64,000 nucleotides of DNA. It comes from JAFAMS01 sp049520515. Lineage in GTDB: Bacteria; Vulcanimicrobiota; Vulcanimicrobiia; Vulcanimicrobiales; Vulcanimicrobiaceae. The DNA is taken from assembly GCA_049520515.1 (NCBI GenBank), contig JBEKPS010000011.1:1-64000 (forward strand), written 5' to 3'. Position 1 is the stretch's first letter; each line of letters begins with the position of its first letter. A model generated the notes under the pieces. It did no database searches and had not been told where the DNA came from. It saw only the letters and a list, made by a program, of their open reading frames with translations. Positions 42,455 through 50,321 of this stretch are shown here, one piece after another. The position numbers and the translations under genes are program-made.

Positions 42455-43196
42455 GATCGTTCTTCTTCGCATTGCGATCGTCGCGATCGCGATCGCGATC
42501 TGGGAAGGGCTGGCGCGTGCGCACGCCTTCGGACCAACGCTTTCAGTGCCGCCGACGGTCATGTTTGCAACGATGATTGCGGCGCTCTTGGACGGGCGCT
42601 TGTTGCCCGACGTCGGACGGACCGCTGCCGAGATTGCGCTGGCCTACGGAATCGCGTTGCTCGTCGGATTGCCGCTCGGAGTCATCTTGTGGCGCTCGCA
42701 CGTGCTGGCGATCGCAATCGAGCCGTACTTGCTGGCATATTACGTCATACCGCTGTTTGCGTTCTATCCGCTATTCATCAAGATTTTTGGCGCCGGCATT
42801 GCACCGATCGTTGCCATCGGCGTCATCAACGGCATTGGCGCAATCACGATGAACGTCTTGGTCGGCTTGCGCGAGATCCCGCGCGTTCAGCTGGCGTTGG
42901 CACGCAGTCTCATGTTGCGCCCGTTTCAGACGCTGGTGCACGTCATCGTTCCCGCGACCGTCCCCCAAGCATTCGTCGGATTACGACTCGGGTTCATCTA
43001 TTCGTTGATCGGTGTGATCGCAGCCGAATTCATTCTTGCCACTGCCGGTGTCGGTTACCGCATCGCATTCTCGTACAACAACTTCGAATCAAAGATCATG
43101 TTTGCCACGATTCTGCTCGTTTTGATCGTGAGCATCGCGTGCAATCAGGTGCTGATTTCGATCGAACGCCGTTTGGCGCTGTACCGCCGCGCATGA
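42447..43196 (+). CDS. NitT/TauT-type ABC importer permease 1
   Basis: Inner-membrane permease of 249 residues with six hydrophobic helices. The cytoplasmic coupling loop shows the EAA-like segment VQLALARSLMLRPFQTLVHVIVPATVPQ, followed by AFVGLRLGFIYSLIGVIAAEFI, the usual layout of the BPD_transp_1 family. GTG 42447 lies inside the ATPase stop region. Together with the next gene it would form a heterodimeric channel, since the two permeases are only distantly similar. Confidence 0.88.
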   Translation: MSRIVLLRIAIVAIAIAIWEGLARAHAFGPTLSVPPTVMFATMIAALLDGRLLPDVGRTAAEIALAYGIALLVGLPLGVILWRSHVLAIAIEPYLLAYYVIPLFAFYPLFIKIFGAGIAPIVAIGVINGIGAITMNVLVGLREIPRVQLALARSLMLRPFQTLVHVIVPATVPQAFVGLRLGFIYSLIGVIAAEFILATAGVGYRIAFSYNNFESKIMFATILLVLIVSIACNQVLISIERRLALYRRA

Positions 43197-43966
43197 GCAC
43201 CCACCGGAAAAACCTGATCCGTTTGGCCTCGGTCGTGGCCGTCATCTTACTGTGGGCACTTTTCGCACGAATCCTCACGGAAGAATTCTTGCCGGGTCCT
43301 GTTCTGACGCTGCACGTAATCGAACAGGGTTTTTCCGAGGGTTGGCTTTGGAAAGCGACCCTCACGACGCTCTCCGAAGTCATTCCGGCCTTTGCCATCG
43401 CGGCCGTCGTCGGGCTGTTCTTCGGTGCAGTACTTGGACTCTCAAAGATGTGGGGCGAAGTCTTCGAGCCCCTGATCATCGGCGTTTATGCCGTTCCGAA
43501 AGTCACGCTGTATCCGATCTTTCTTTTGGTTTTCAAAGTTGGGGCCGCTTCGAAGATCGCGTTCGGCATGTTCCACGGCGTATTTCCCATACAGATCATC
43601 GCCCAGTCCGCGATCGCGAACATGCGCCCCGTCTATTTGAAGGTCGCGCGCAGTCTCAATTTGTCGCCGGCGCAGACGCTGATACATGTTGTCATGCCTG
43701 CGTTGATCCCGGCCCTTGTCGTCGGCCTGCGCCTGGCGTTCAGCCTAACCTTTATCGGAGTCGTGCTGGGAGAAATCTTCGCCTCGCGCGGCGGCCTCGG
43801 ATTTCTGCTCTCGGCAGCAGATCAGACTTTCGATGTCAAACGGGTCAACGCCGTCATCGTTATCCTCGCGGTTCTCGGCGTCGGCGTTAACCTTTTCTTC
43901 AATATGCTCGAACGGCGCGTCGCACCCGTTTCGGGCTCAGAACGCCAAGCGACACTTGCCGGCTAG
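43193..43966 (+). CDS. NitT/TauT-type ABC importer permease 2
   Basis: Second permease, 257 residues, six helices. The EAA-like loop reads YLKVARSLNLSPAQTLIHVVMPALIPA with ALVVGLRLAFSLTFIGVVLGEI after it. ATG 43193 overlaps the permease 1 stop (ATGA); the same frame is open upstream to 42689 but that part is a shadow of permease 1. The first binding-protein gene starts 21 bases after its stop. Confidence 0.88.
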   Translation: MSTHRKNLIRLASVVAVILLWALFARILTEEFLPGPVLTLHVIEQGFSEGWLWKATLTTLSEVIPAFAIAAVVGLFFGAVLGLSKMWGEVFEPLIIGVYAVPKVTLYPIFLLVFKVGAASKIAFGMFHGVFPIQIIAQSAIANMRPVYLKVARSLNLSPAQTLIHVVMPALIPALVVGLRLAFSLTFIGVVLGEIFASRGGLGFLLSAADQTFDVKRVNAVIVILAVLGVGVNLFFNMLERRVAPVSGSERQATLAG

Positions 43967-43987
43967 CTAGTCATGAAAGGGGCATGT

Positions 43988-44995
43988 ATGAAACAGGCTC
44001 GGCGCAACTTCCTAATCAGCGGCGGTGCAGCGGCCGCGACCCTCGCGCTTCCGCGCGGTGCGCAGGCTGCACTCACCACATTCAACATCACGTGCACGCA
44101 TTATCCCGAGCAAGATTACGGCTTGCCGATCGTCGTGGCGCAGCAGCTCGGCCAAATGGCAAAGCTCGGGATCGACGTGAAGGCGATTACGGGTTCGAGC
44201 GGCGGCGGTACGACCGTTCGCAACGTGACGCAGGGTGGACTCTCGCTCGGACAGGTCGCAACGTCTGCGGGAATCAAGGCGATTCTCGCCGGCGAAGATC
44301 TGAAGATCATCGGCGGCGCCGTCATGACCCCTGGAACGATCTGTTGGATCGTCAAAAAAGACTCGCCGATCAAATCGATCAAGGATCTCGTCGGAAAGAC
44401 CGTCGGCTTCACGCAGCCCGGCTCGGTGAGCGAATCGCTTCTTGCGCTGAGTCTCAAGGCCGCGGGCATCGATCCCACGTCCGTCAAGACGAAAGCCGCG
44501 GGCGGCATAGGCGAGAATTTCACGCTGCTCTCGACCGGCGGACTCGATGCCGCGTTCACCGTCGATCCGATTCTCACGCAGCACGCAAGCGAGGTTCGCG
44601 TCGTCTTCTTTGCACGCGATTACGTGAAACGATTCTTGCAAACAGTCTGGGTCACCGACTCCGCCACGTTAAAGGATCAGGGTCCGCAGGTAGCGGCGTT
44701 CTTGCGCGGTTGGACCTGGGGCGCCGAGTACACGGCGACGCACCCCGTCGACGCAGGGAAGATCTTTGCCAAGGCAGCGCAGCAAGATGAGGCTCCCGTC
44801 ATCTACACATTGCAGCACGAGCAACCCGCGCAGTATTTCGGCAAGGGCGATCTCGACAAAGAAGCCCTCGCCAACGCCCTTGAAGCGATGCGCTTTGGGA
44901 AGCTGCTCGGCCCCGATAAGATCGACGCGAGCAAGATCATCGATCAAAGTGCGCTGCAGGTTTCCATGCGGACGACACTTCCGACGATGCTATGA
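43988..44995 (+). CDS. ABC importer substrate-binding protein 1 (NMT1/THI5-like), Tat signal
   Basis: Exported ligand-binding protein of 335 residues. The N-terminus has a twin-arginine signal (ARRNFLISGGAAAATLAL, ending AQA). The mature part begins FNITCTHYPEQDYGLPIVVA, has the Gly-rich TGSSGGGTTVRNVTQGG segment in lobe 1 and the hinge region VGFTQPGSVSESLLALSL. ATG 43988 has AGGGG seven bases upstream; the ATG at 43973 lacks one. The next gene encodes a close paralogue with the same landmarks throughout. Confidence 0.87.
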   Translation: MKQARRNFLISGGAAAATLALPRGAQAALTTFNITCTHYPEQDYGLPIVVAQQLGQMAKLGIDVKAITGSSGGGTTVRNVTQGGLSLGQVATSAGIKAILAGEDLKIIGGAVMTPGTICWIVKKDSPIKSIKDLVGKTVGFTQPGSVSESLLALSLKAAGIDPTSVKTKAAGGIGENFTLLSTGGLDAAFTVDPILTQHASEVRVVFFARDYVKRFLQTVWVTDSATLKDQGPQVAAFLRGWTWGAEYTATHPVDAGKIFAKAAQQDEAPVIYTLQHEQPAQYFGKGDLDKEALANALEAMRFGKLLGPDKIDASKIIDQSALQVSMRTTLPTML

Positions 44996-46002
44996 GTTAT
45001 ACACGACAGACATTTCTCGCGTCAGGCACGGCGGCTGCAGCAGCTTTAGCACTGCGGCCGGCTGTGTCGGCAGCCGATCTCACGCCGCTGAACATCACGG
45101 TCACGCACTACCCCGAGCAAGACTACGCGCTTCCCATCATCGTCGCGCAGCAAAATGGCTTCATGGCGAAACAAGGACTCGACATCAAAGCCATCACCGG
45201 TTCGAGCGGCGGGGGAACGACCGTTCGTAACGTCGCGCAGGGTGGACTCGCCATCGGTCAAGTTGCGACGCCGGCGGCAATCAAAGCAATCTTAGCCGGC
45301 GAGGATCTTAAGATCATCGGCGGCGGCGTCATGACCGCGGGGACGATCTCGTGGAGCGTCAAGAAGAACTCGCCGATCAAGACGATTCACGATCTCGTCG
45401 GCAAAAGCGTTGGATTCACGCAACCCGGCTCAGCGAGCGAATCGCTCCTTGCGCTCAGCTTTCGCGCCGCAAACGTCGATCCGGCCAGCGTGAAAACACG
45501 CGCTGCCGGCGGCATCGGCGAAAACTACGCATTGCTGATGAGTGGGAATCTCGATGCGGTCTTCACCGTCGATCCGCTGCTCACCGAAAAGGCAGATGAC
45601 ATTCGCGTCGTCTTCTTTGCGCGCCAATATGTCCCGCATTTCATGCAATCGGTTTGGGTGACGGATTCCGGAACACTGCACGACAAGAGCGCCGAAATTG
45701 CCGGCTTCTTGCGGGGCTGGACGTACGGCGTCGATTACATCGCCTCGCATATCCCCGATTCAGCCCGCATATTCGCGAAGGCGACCTCGGCCGACTACAA
45801 CGTCGTTCTGGCAACGCTGCAGCACGAGCAGCCGGCGCAATATTTCGGGAAAGGGGATCTCAATCGCGAAGCGCTTGCAGCAGCGGTCGAAGGGATGCGA
45901 ATCGGCAAGCTGCTCGGGCCCGACAAACTCGACATCAGCAAGCTGATTGACCAAAGCGCGCTGGCCAGCACGATGCGAACGTCGCTGCCGACCATGATGT
46001 AG
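44992..46002 (+). CDS. ABC importer substrate-binding protein 2, paralogue of the preceding gene
   Basis: A 336-residue paralogue of binding protein 1, alignable end to end without large gaps (THYPEQDYALPIIVAQQ, TGSSGGGTTVRNVAQGG, QHEQPAQYFGKGDLNREAL). Its N-terminus SYTRQTFLASGTAAAAALAL has only one Arg, so export may be Sec rather than Tat. Start ATG 44992 overlaps the upstream stop. Differences concentrate around the hinge and second lobe (for example ICWIVKKDSP versus ISWSVKKNSP), so the pair may bind different ligands. Confidence 0.87.
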   Translation: MSYTRQTFLASGTAAAAALALRPAVSAADLTPLNITVTHYPEQDYALPIIVAQQNGFMAKQGLDIKAITGSSGGGTTVRNVAQGGLAIGQVATPAAIKAILAGEDLKIIGGGVMTAGTISWSVKKNSPIKTIHDLVGKSVGFTQPGSASESLLALSFRAANVDPASVKTRAAGGIGENYALLMSGNLDAVFTVDPLLTEKADDIRVVFFARQYVPHFMQSVWVTDSGTLHDKSAEIAGFLRGWTYGVDYIASHIPDSARIFAKATSADYNVVLATLQHEQPAQYFGKGDLNREALAAAVEGMRIGKLLGPDKLDISKLIDQSALASTMRTSLPTMM

Positions 46003-46003
46003 C

Positions 46004-47383
46004 GTGTCGACGAACCCATACACGCGAGGGCTCGCGGCATTCGTCGCGGGCCTTCGTTACGAGCAGATTCCGGACGATGTCCGGCATCGCATCAAACTGC
46101 TGATCCTCGATTCGCTTGGATGCGCGCTCTACGGCGTGCGCATGGAGTGGACGAAGATTCTCATCGACACGCTCAGCGGTATCGATGCAACGCGGACGTG
46201 TTCCGTCTGGGGGACTCCGGCAAAACTCTCCAGTCCGCACGCCGCACTCGTCAACGGCACGAGCGTTCAAGGCTTTGAGCTCGACGACGTGCATCGCTAC
46301 GGCGTGCTGCACGTCGGTGCAGTGACGCTTCCGCCGCTGTTCGCGTTAATCGACTCCTCGCACGCGCTCGACGGACGCACGTTCCTGACCGCGGCGGTCG
46401 CCGGTTACGAAGTCGGGCCGCGCGTCGGAATGTGCATGGGACAGGAGCACATCGGTCAAGGTTGGCACTCCGGCGCGACGGTCGGCGTCTTTTCTGCTGC
46501 GGCCGGAGCGGCGCGCGCGCTCGGGCTTGACGAACGGCAAACCGTTCACGCACTCGGCATCGGCGGCACGCAAGCGGCGGGACTTATGGCGGCGCAATAC
46601 GGCGCGATGGTCAAGCGCATGCACGCCGGACGCGCTGCGCAAAGCGGCTTGTACGGCGCACTGCTTGCGGCGAACGGCTTTACCGGCATCGAGGCGATCT
46701 TCGAGAGCGACTACGGTGGCTTTTGCACGACCTTCTCGCGCTCGACCGATCGCTTCAACCTCGAAGAGCTCACGGGTGGGCTCGGCGAGCGCTGGGAGAC
46801 TCTGCGCATTTCGCTCAAGTTCTACTCGTGCGTTGCCAGCAACCACACAACGCTCGATGCGGTGCGGTCGCTGCAAGCCAAACATGGATTCACTGCCGAC
46901 GACGTCGAGGCGATCAACGTTGCGGCGTCACACGTCACCGTCGAACATGCCGGTTGGACGTACGAGCCGAACGGACTCGTCGCAGCGCAGCTAAATCTTC
47001 CGTTCTCGGTTGCGACGCTCTTGATCGAGGGCAATGCTTTCGTCGACGAATACACGGAAGCGGCATGTACCGATCCGGCGCGTATGGCGCTCGCGAAGCG
47101 CGTCACGGTCGTCGAAGATCCCGCGATCACTGCGCTCGGGCGCGAGCGACGGCACTACGTGCGCGTGGAAGTCGTGCTGAAAGACGGCCGCCGGTTCGAA
47201 GAGAGCTGCGAGATTGCGCGCGGCAGCGACAAGAACTTCGCGAGCGATGCTGACGTCATCGCGAAATTCGAGAAGCTTGCCGCTGCCTCGCTACCCCGCG
47301 AGAAAGTTACGAAATTGCGCGACGCCGTGCTGCACGTTGACGAGCTCGACGACGCGCGAAGGATTGCTGCCCTTCTAGCCTGA
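46004..47383 (+). CDS. MmgE/PrpD family protein
   Basis: A 459-residue protein of the 2-methylcitrate dehydratase/cis-aconitate decarboxylase superfamily. Landmarks: LILDSLGCALYGVR, LVNGTSVQGFELDDVH, AGYEVGPRVG, GWHSGATVGVFSAAAGAARA, GGTQAAGLMAAQYGAMVKRMHAGRAAQSG, KFYSCVASNHTTLDAV. MHAGRAA-type sequence is conserved in the family. GTG 46004 lies two bases after the stop of binding protein 2, so it belongs to the importer operon and probably acts on the imported compound. Membership of the family does not fix the substrate. Confidence 0.87.
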   Translation: MSTNPYTRGLAAFVAGLRYEQIPDDVRHRIKLLILDSLGCALYGVRMEWTKILIDTLSGIDATRTCSVWGTPAKLSSPHAALVNGTSVQGFELDDVHRYGVLHVGAVTLPPLFALIDSSHALDGRTFLTAAVAGYEVGPRVGMCMGQEHIGQGWHSGATVGVFSAAAGAARALGLDERQTVHALGIGGTQAAGLMAAQYGAMVKRMHAGRAAQSGLYGALLAANGFTGIEAIFESDYGGFCTTFSRSTDRFNLEELTGGLGERWETLRISLKFYSCVASNHTTLDAVRSLQAKHGFTADDVEAINVAASHVTVEHAGWTYEPNGLVAAQLNLPFSVATLLIEGNAFVDEYTEAACTDPARMALAKRVTVVEDPAITALGRERRHYVRVEVVLKDGRRFEESCEIARGSDKNFASDADVIAKFEKLAAASLPREKVTKLRDAVLHVDELDDARRIAALLA

Positions 47384-47713
47384 GAGCTCCAAGCGGAAGA
47401 AATTGCTCCGCTTGCCGTCGTCGCTCGTATCCTGATAGACGAAGCACAACTCGCGTTCATCGAATGCGCGAAACCACTCGTCCCAATCGATGCGCCTCAG
47501 CGGACGGCCCTGCTGCTCCGAAAAGTAGAGCCGCAAGACGCCGGTGTCCGTGTTATCTGAGCGTACGTTGCACGCCGGCTGCGCGCCGCGATCCTTGGCC
47601 CACTTTCGAATGACCTCGTGATCGCGCGTCGTCTGCGTGCGGCGTTGCGGCTTCTCACGTTCTTCGGTAGCAACCATGTGCTCGGTGTAGAGGTCGGTTT
47701 TCGTCTGTGCCAT
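47375..47713 (-). CDS. small conserved protein of unknown function
   Basis: A 112-residue soluble protein. Pattern: RRTQTTRDHEVIRKWAKDRG at 24-43, then PACNVRS, GVLRLYFSEQQG, RRIDWDEWFRAFDERELCFV and YQDTSDDGKRSNFFRLEL. I recall this arrangement (a TTxHxxIxxWAExRGG part followed by a WDEWFxxFDExxLxFLYQD part) in many small bacterial proteins of unknown role. ATG 47713 is used; the frame stays open into the neighbouring SDR gene but that part is its shadow. It overlaps the convergent PrpD gene end by 9 bases. Confidence 0.78.
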   Translation of the reverse strand: MAQTKTDLYTEHMVATEEREKPQRRTQTTRDHEVIRKWAKDRGAQPACNVRSDNTDTGVLRLYFSEQQGRPLRRIDWDEWFRAFDERELCFVYQDTSDDGKRSNFFRLELSG

Positions 47714-47777
47714 GGTTCGATTTTTCCCAATCCGGCGCAGGATGCTCGGCCGGCCGCTCCCTGAGGCGAGCCAGCCC

Positions 47778-48548
47778 TCAGCGCGCCGCGGAGAGCTCAG
47801 TCCCGCTGAGCCTCGCGCAATACGCCAGCAGCGCGTCGCCAAACTCAGTCGAACGTACGGCGGGGTGCACTTCGCGCGGTTGCTTATGGTAGAAATACTG
47901 TCCGGTAATCGAGGCCGCCTGATCGCTCGTTGCGAGCCAGACCTGCGTTTCTGCTCCTTGCTGCAAATCATCGGGAGCACTCGCTCCGCCCATTTTGGTC
48001 GGAACCCAACCCGGCTCAACCGCATTCGAACACACGCCTGCCCATTTCCGCGCGACGGCATATGCGAGGACGGCGTCGTACAATTTACTATCCGAATAAG
48101 CTTGCGAGCCATTCCAACGCCGCGCCGTCCACTGCGCGTCAGTGAGATTCGGGTCGCCGCCGCGATGCATGCCTGAGCTCAAGTAGATGAGGCGTTTTGG
48201 TTGTGCGATCAACGCCGTAAGCAAATACACGGCGAGGACATTGATCGCAAAAACGTGCTCGAGCCCGTCAACTGTTTCGCGCCGCCCCTCGCGGTAGCCG
48301 ACCCCGGCGTTGTGGATGACCGCATCATAGGGTCCGAGCGCGTTAGCGGCGCTGGCAACTTCGCGCGTTTCTGCGATGCTCGCGAGGTCGCCGGTCACAA
48401 CGTCCTGCGCCGCGGGAAGCGCACGGCGCGCATCCTCCGCACGGGCGGCGTTGCGCGCGTGCAGCGTGACGCTATGCCCCTGCTCGACGAGTTGTTGACC
48501 GGCCAGCAGCCCCAGCCCGTCGGATGAACCGGTAACGAAAATCTTCAT
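47778..48548 (-). CDS. short-chain dehydrogenase (extended light-dependent protochlorophyllide reductase-like SDR)
   Basis: A 256-residue SDR. VTGSSDGLGLLAGQQL at 5-20 binds the cofactor, AVIHNAGVGY replaces NNAG, YLSSGMHRGG holds the catalytic Ser, and YSDSKLYDAVLAYAVARKW the Tyr/Lys pair; NAVEPGWVPTKMGG follows. The dinucleotide loop HARNAARAEDA with Arg suggests NADPH. The substrate is unknown. It is divergent from the zinc alcohol dehydrogenase with only 14 bases between the two ATGs and no ribosome-binding site on either side. Confidence 0.85.
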   Translation of the reverse strand: MKIFVTGSSDGLGLLAGQQLVEQGHSVTLHARNAARAEDARRALPAAQDVVTGDLASIAETREVASAANALGPYDAVIHNAGVGYREGRRETVDGLEHVFAINVLAVYLLTALIAQPKRLIYLSSGMHRGGDPNLTDAQWTARRWNGSQAYSDSKLYDAVLAYAVARKWAGVCSNAVEPGWVPTKMGGASAPDDLQQGAETQVWLATSDQAASITGQYFYHKQPREVHPAVRSTEFGDALLAYCARLSGTELSAAR

Positions 48549-48562
48549 ATATACTTATATAC
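48549..48562. promoter_or_regulatory. 14-bp AT-only divergent spacer, probable overlapping -10 boxes for two leaderless genes
   Basis: The entire gap between the divergent ATGs is atatacttatatac. Read on the plus strand TATACT ends 7 bases before the dehydrogenase ATG; read on the minus strand TATAAG ends 5 bases before the SDR ATG. Neither gene has a purine-rich ribosome-binding site. Such spacing fits leaderless transcripts from back-to-back promoters. The -35 regions would fall inside the neighbouring coding sequences; I do not see strong TTGACA matches. Confidence 0.45.
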
Positions 48563-49627
48563 ATGCGAGGCGTCGTTTTTACCGGAGATCGTAACCTCGA
48601 GCTCCGGACCTTTCCCGATCCTACACCCGGGCCTGGCGAGGTCGTCATCGAGCTCAAGGCATCCGGAATGTGCGGCAGCGATTTGAAGATCTACCGCCGC
48701 TCGACAAGCGGCCGGGAAGGAGCCGCAGCGTTCGGATTTGGTGATGCGGGAGAAATCATAGCCGGACACGAGCCTTGCGGCGTCGTCGCGGCAGTGGGCG
48801 CAGGCGTAAGCGAAAAACAAGCGCGCATCGGTGCGCGCGTGATGCAATTCCATTACGCCGGTTGTGGCTTGTGCGCGCAGTGCCGTTCAGGATGGGGACA
48901 GCTCTGCGTTGAGGGCGTCAAAACGATCTTCGGCATTACCGGCAACGGCGGACATGCAAAATATCTGAAGTGCCCTGCGAACACGCTCGTACAACTGCCC
49001 GATGACCTTTCGTTTGAAACCGGGGCCGCGATCTCGTGCGGCACCGGCACAGCCTGGGCGGCTCTGCACCGCTTGGGACTGGGCGGCCAACACACGATTG
49101 CAATCTTCGGACAAGGCCCTGTCGGTCTGTCTGCGACGCAGCTTGCGACCGCACTCGGCGCACGCGTTATCGCAATCGATATCGGCGCCGAACGGCTCGA
49201 AGCTGCTAGCGTCTTCGGCGCCGATGCGACGATCAACCCATCCAACACCAATGATGTCGTCGGCGCAATTCGCGAGCTGACACATGGACTTGGAGCCGAT
49301 CTCTCGCTCGATGCATCGTCTTCGCCTGCGGCTCGCGCGCAAGCAGTGCGGTGCGTGCGCACCTGGGGAAAAGCTTGCTTCGTCGGCGAAGGCGGCGACG
49401 TCACACTCGACGTCAGCCCCGATCTTCTTCGGCGTCAGGTGACGCTGATTGGATCGTGGACATTCTCGATCAACGGCCAAGCGGAATGCGCGCGCTTCAT
49501 CGCCGACCGCAAAATCAATATCGACGCACTTTTCACCGATCGCTGGCGTCTCGACGATGCTGAACACGCATACAAGGTCTTCGACCAGCAAACGAAGGGG
49601 AAGGGCGTGTTCGTCGACTTTGCTTAG
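48563..49627 (+). CDS. zinc-dependent alcohol dehydrogenase (MDR family)
   Basis: A 354-residue medium-chain dehydrogenase. Catalytic zinc ligands: C37 in SGMCGSDLK and H69-E70 in AGHEPCGVV. Structural zinc ligands: four Cys in YAGCGLCAQCRSGWGQLC. The NAD(P)-binding motif is FGQGPVGLSATQLA, followed by an acidic residue in IAIDIGAERL, which suggests NAD. It resembles sorbitol/threonine dehydrogenase-like MDR enzymes; substrate not predictable. Its stop overlaps the start of the pilus chaperone gene, an unexpected coupling. Confidence 0.88.
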   Translation: MRGVVFTGDRNLELRTFPDPTPGPGEVVIELKASGMCGSDLKIYRRSTSGREGAAAFGFGDAGEIIAGHEPCGVVAAVGAGVSEKQARIGARVMQFHYAGCGLCAQCRSGWGQLCVEGVKTIFGITGNGGHAKYLKCPANTLVQLPDDLSFETGAAISCGTGTAWAALHRLGLGGQHTIAIFGQGPVGLSATQLATALGARVIAIDIGAERLEAASVFGADATINPSNTNDVVGAIRELTHGLGADLSLDASSSPAARAQAVRCVRTWGKACFVGEGGDVTLDVSPDLLRRQVTLIGSWTFSINGQAECARFIADRKINIDALFTDRWRLDDAEHAYKVFDQQTKGKGVFVDFA

Positions 49628-50321
49628 GGCACGTCTGGCGTTGATTCTTCTTCTCGCGACGGGCGTGTCTCGAGCCACTGCAGCAACATATCCTTCGCTG
49701 CAGATCAATCCCGCGAGTTTGACGCTGGACGCTGCACATACGATCGGTCAGCTCACGATGAACAGCCTGAGCGCGCAAAACGTCGTCTTCGATCTGCAAA
49801 CCGTATCGTGGCGTCAGGACGGCGACAAGGACGAATTCGTGCCGACGATGACACTCGCGGTCGTGCCGCCGGTGTATGAGATCGCCCCATTTCGCGCAAT
49901 GCTCCTTCGCGTTGGCTTGCAACAAAGTCCGGCCGACCCAAAGACTGAGAGCGCTTTTCAGATTCGATTTCGCGAAGTAATCCCGCCCGGCACAACCGCC
50001 GAAGCACGCACGCTCGTCGCGCCCGTCTTCGTTGCGCCCGCAGAACGCACGGGCGACGTCCGCTACGCGTTGACACGTTCGGGATCTCTGAAGGCCATCT
50101 TGCGCGTTGAAGACGATGCCAACGTCCACGCATATCTGGGACGTCTTACCATTCGCAGCGGCGAGAAGGTTGCGTATTCAGGGACGCTCGACGAGTATGT
50201 CTTGTCCGGCAACTCGCGATCGTTTCTGCTTACGCTCGAGAACCAGATCGAAGGCATAACCGCGGAACTCGTGATTAAAAATGGCGACCAGGAGCAGACG
50301 GTAAGTGCGGCGGTTCGCTAG
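49620..50321 (+). CDS. periplasmic pilus-assembly chaperone (PapD-like)
   Basis: A 233-residue exported chaperone for chaperone-usher fimbriae. From TTG 49620 the N-terminus LRARLALILLLATGVSRATA is a good signal peptide. The first immunoglobulin-like domain shows SLQINPASLTLDAAHTIGQL and PVYEIAPFRAMLLRVGL, where the family has the PP..I.PG..Q.LR pattern; SAFQIRFREVIPP matches the F1-G1 edge (YRVRxxxIP). The C-terminal domain is divergent. TTG 49620 lies in the dehydrogenase stop region; TTG 49641 is an alternative but shortens the signal. The usher gene overlaps its 3' end by 17 bases. Confidence 0.78.
   Translation: MLRARLALILLLATGVSRATAATYPSLQINPASLTLDAAHTIGQLTMNSLSAQNVVFDLQTVSWRQDGDKDEFVPTMTLAVVPPVYEIAPFRAMLLRVGLQQSPADPKTESAFQIRFREVIPPGTTAEARTLVAPVFVAPAERTGDVRYALTRSGSLKAILRVEDDANVHAYLGRLTIRSGEKVAYSGTLDEYVLSGNSRSFLLTLENQIEGITAELVIKNGDQEQTVSAAVR

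Noticed and set aside
38036..47383. A complete methylcitrate cycle (PrpB, aconitase, PrpD together)
   Set aside because: No methylcitrate synthase or propionyl-CoA synthetase is present, the lyase and PrpD-like protein belong to broad families, and they lie on different operons.
47714..48112. Extended N-terminus of the small 112-residue protein up to 48112
   Set aside because: It overlaps the SDR gene in another frame and is Arg/Ser-rich without motif; ATG 47713 fits the family.
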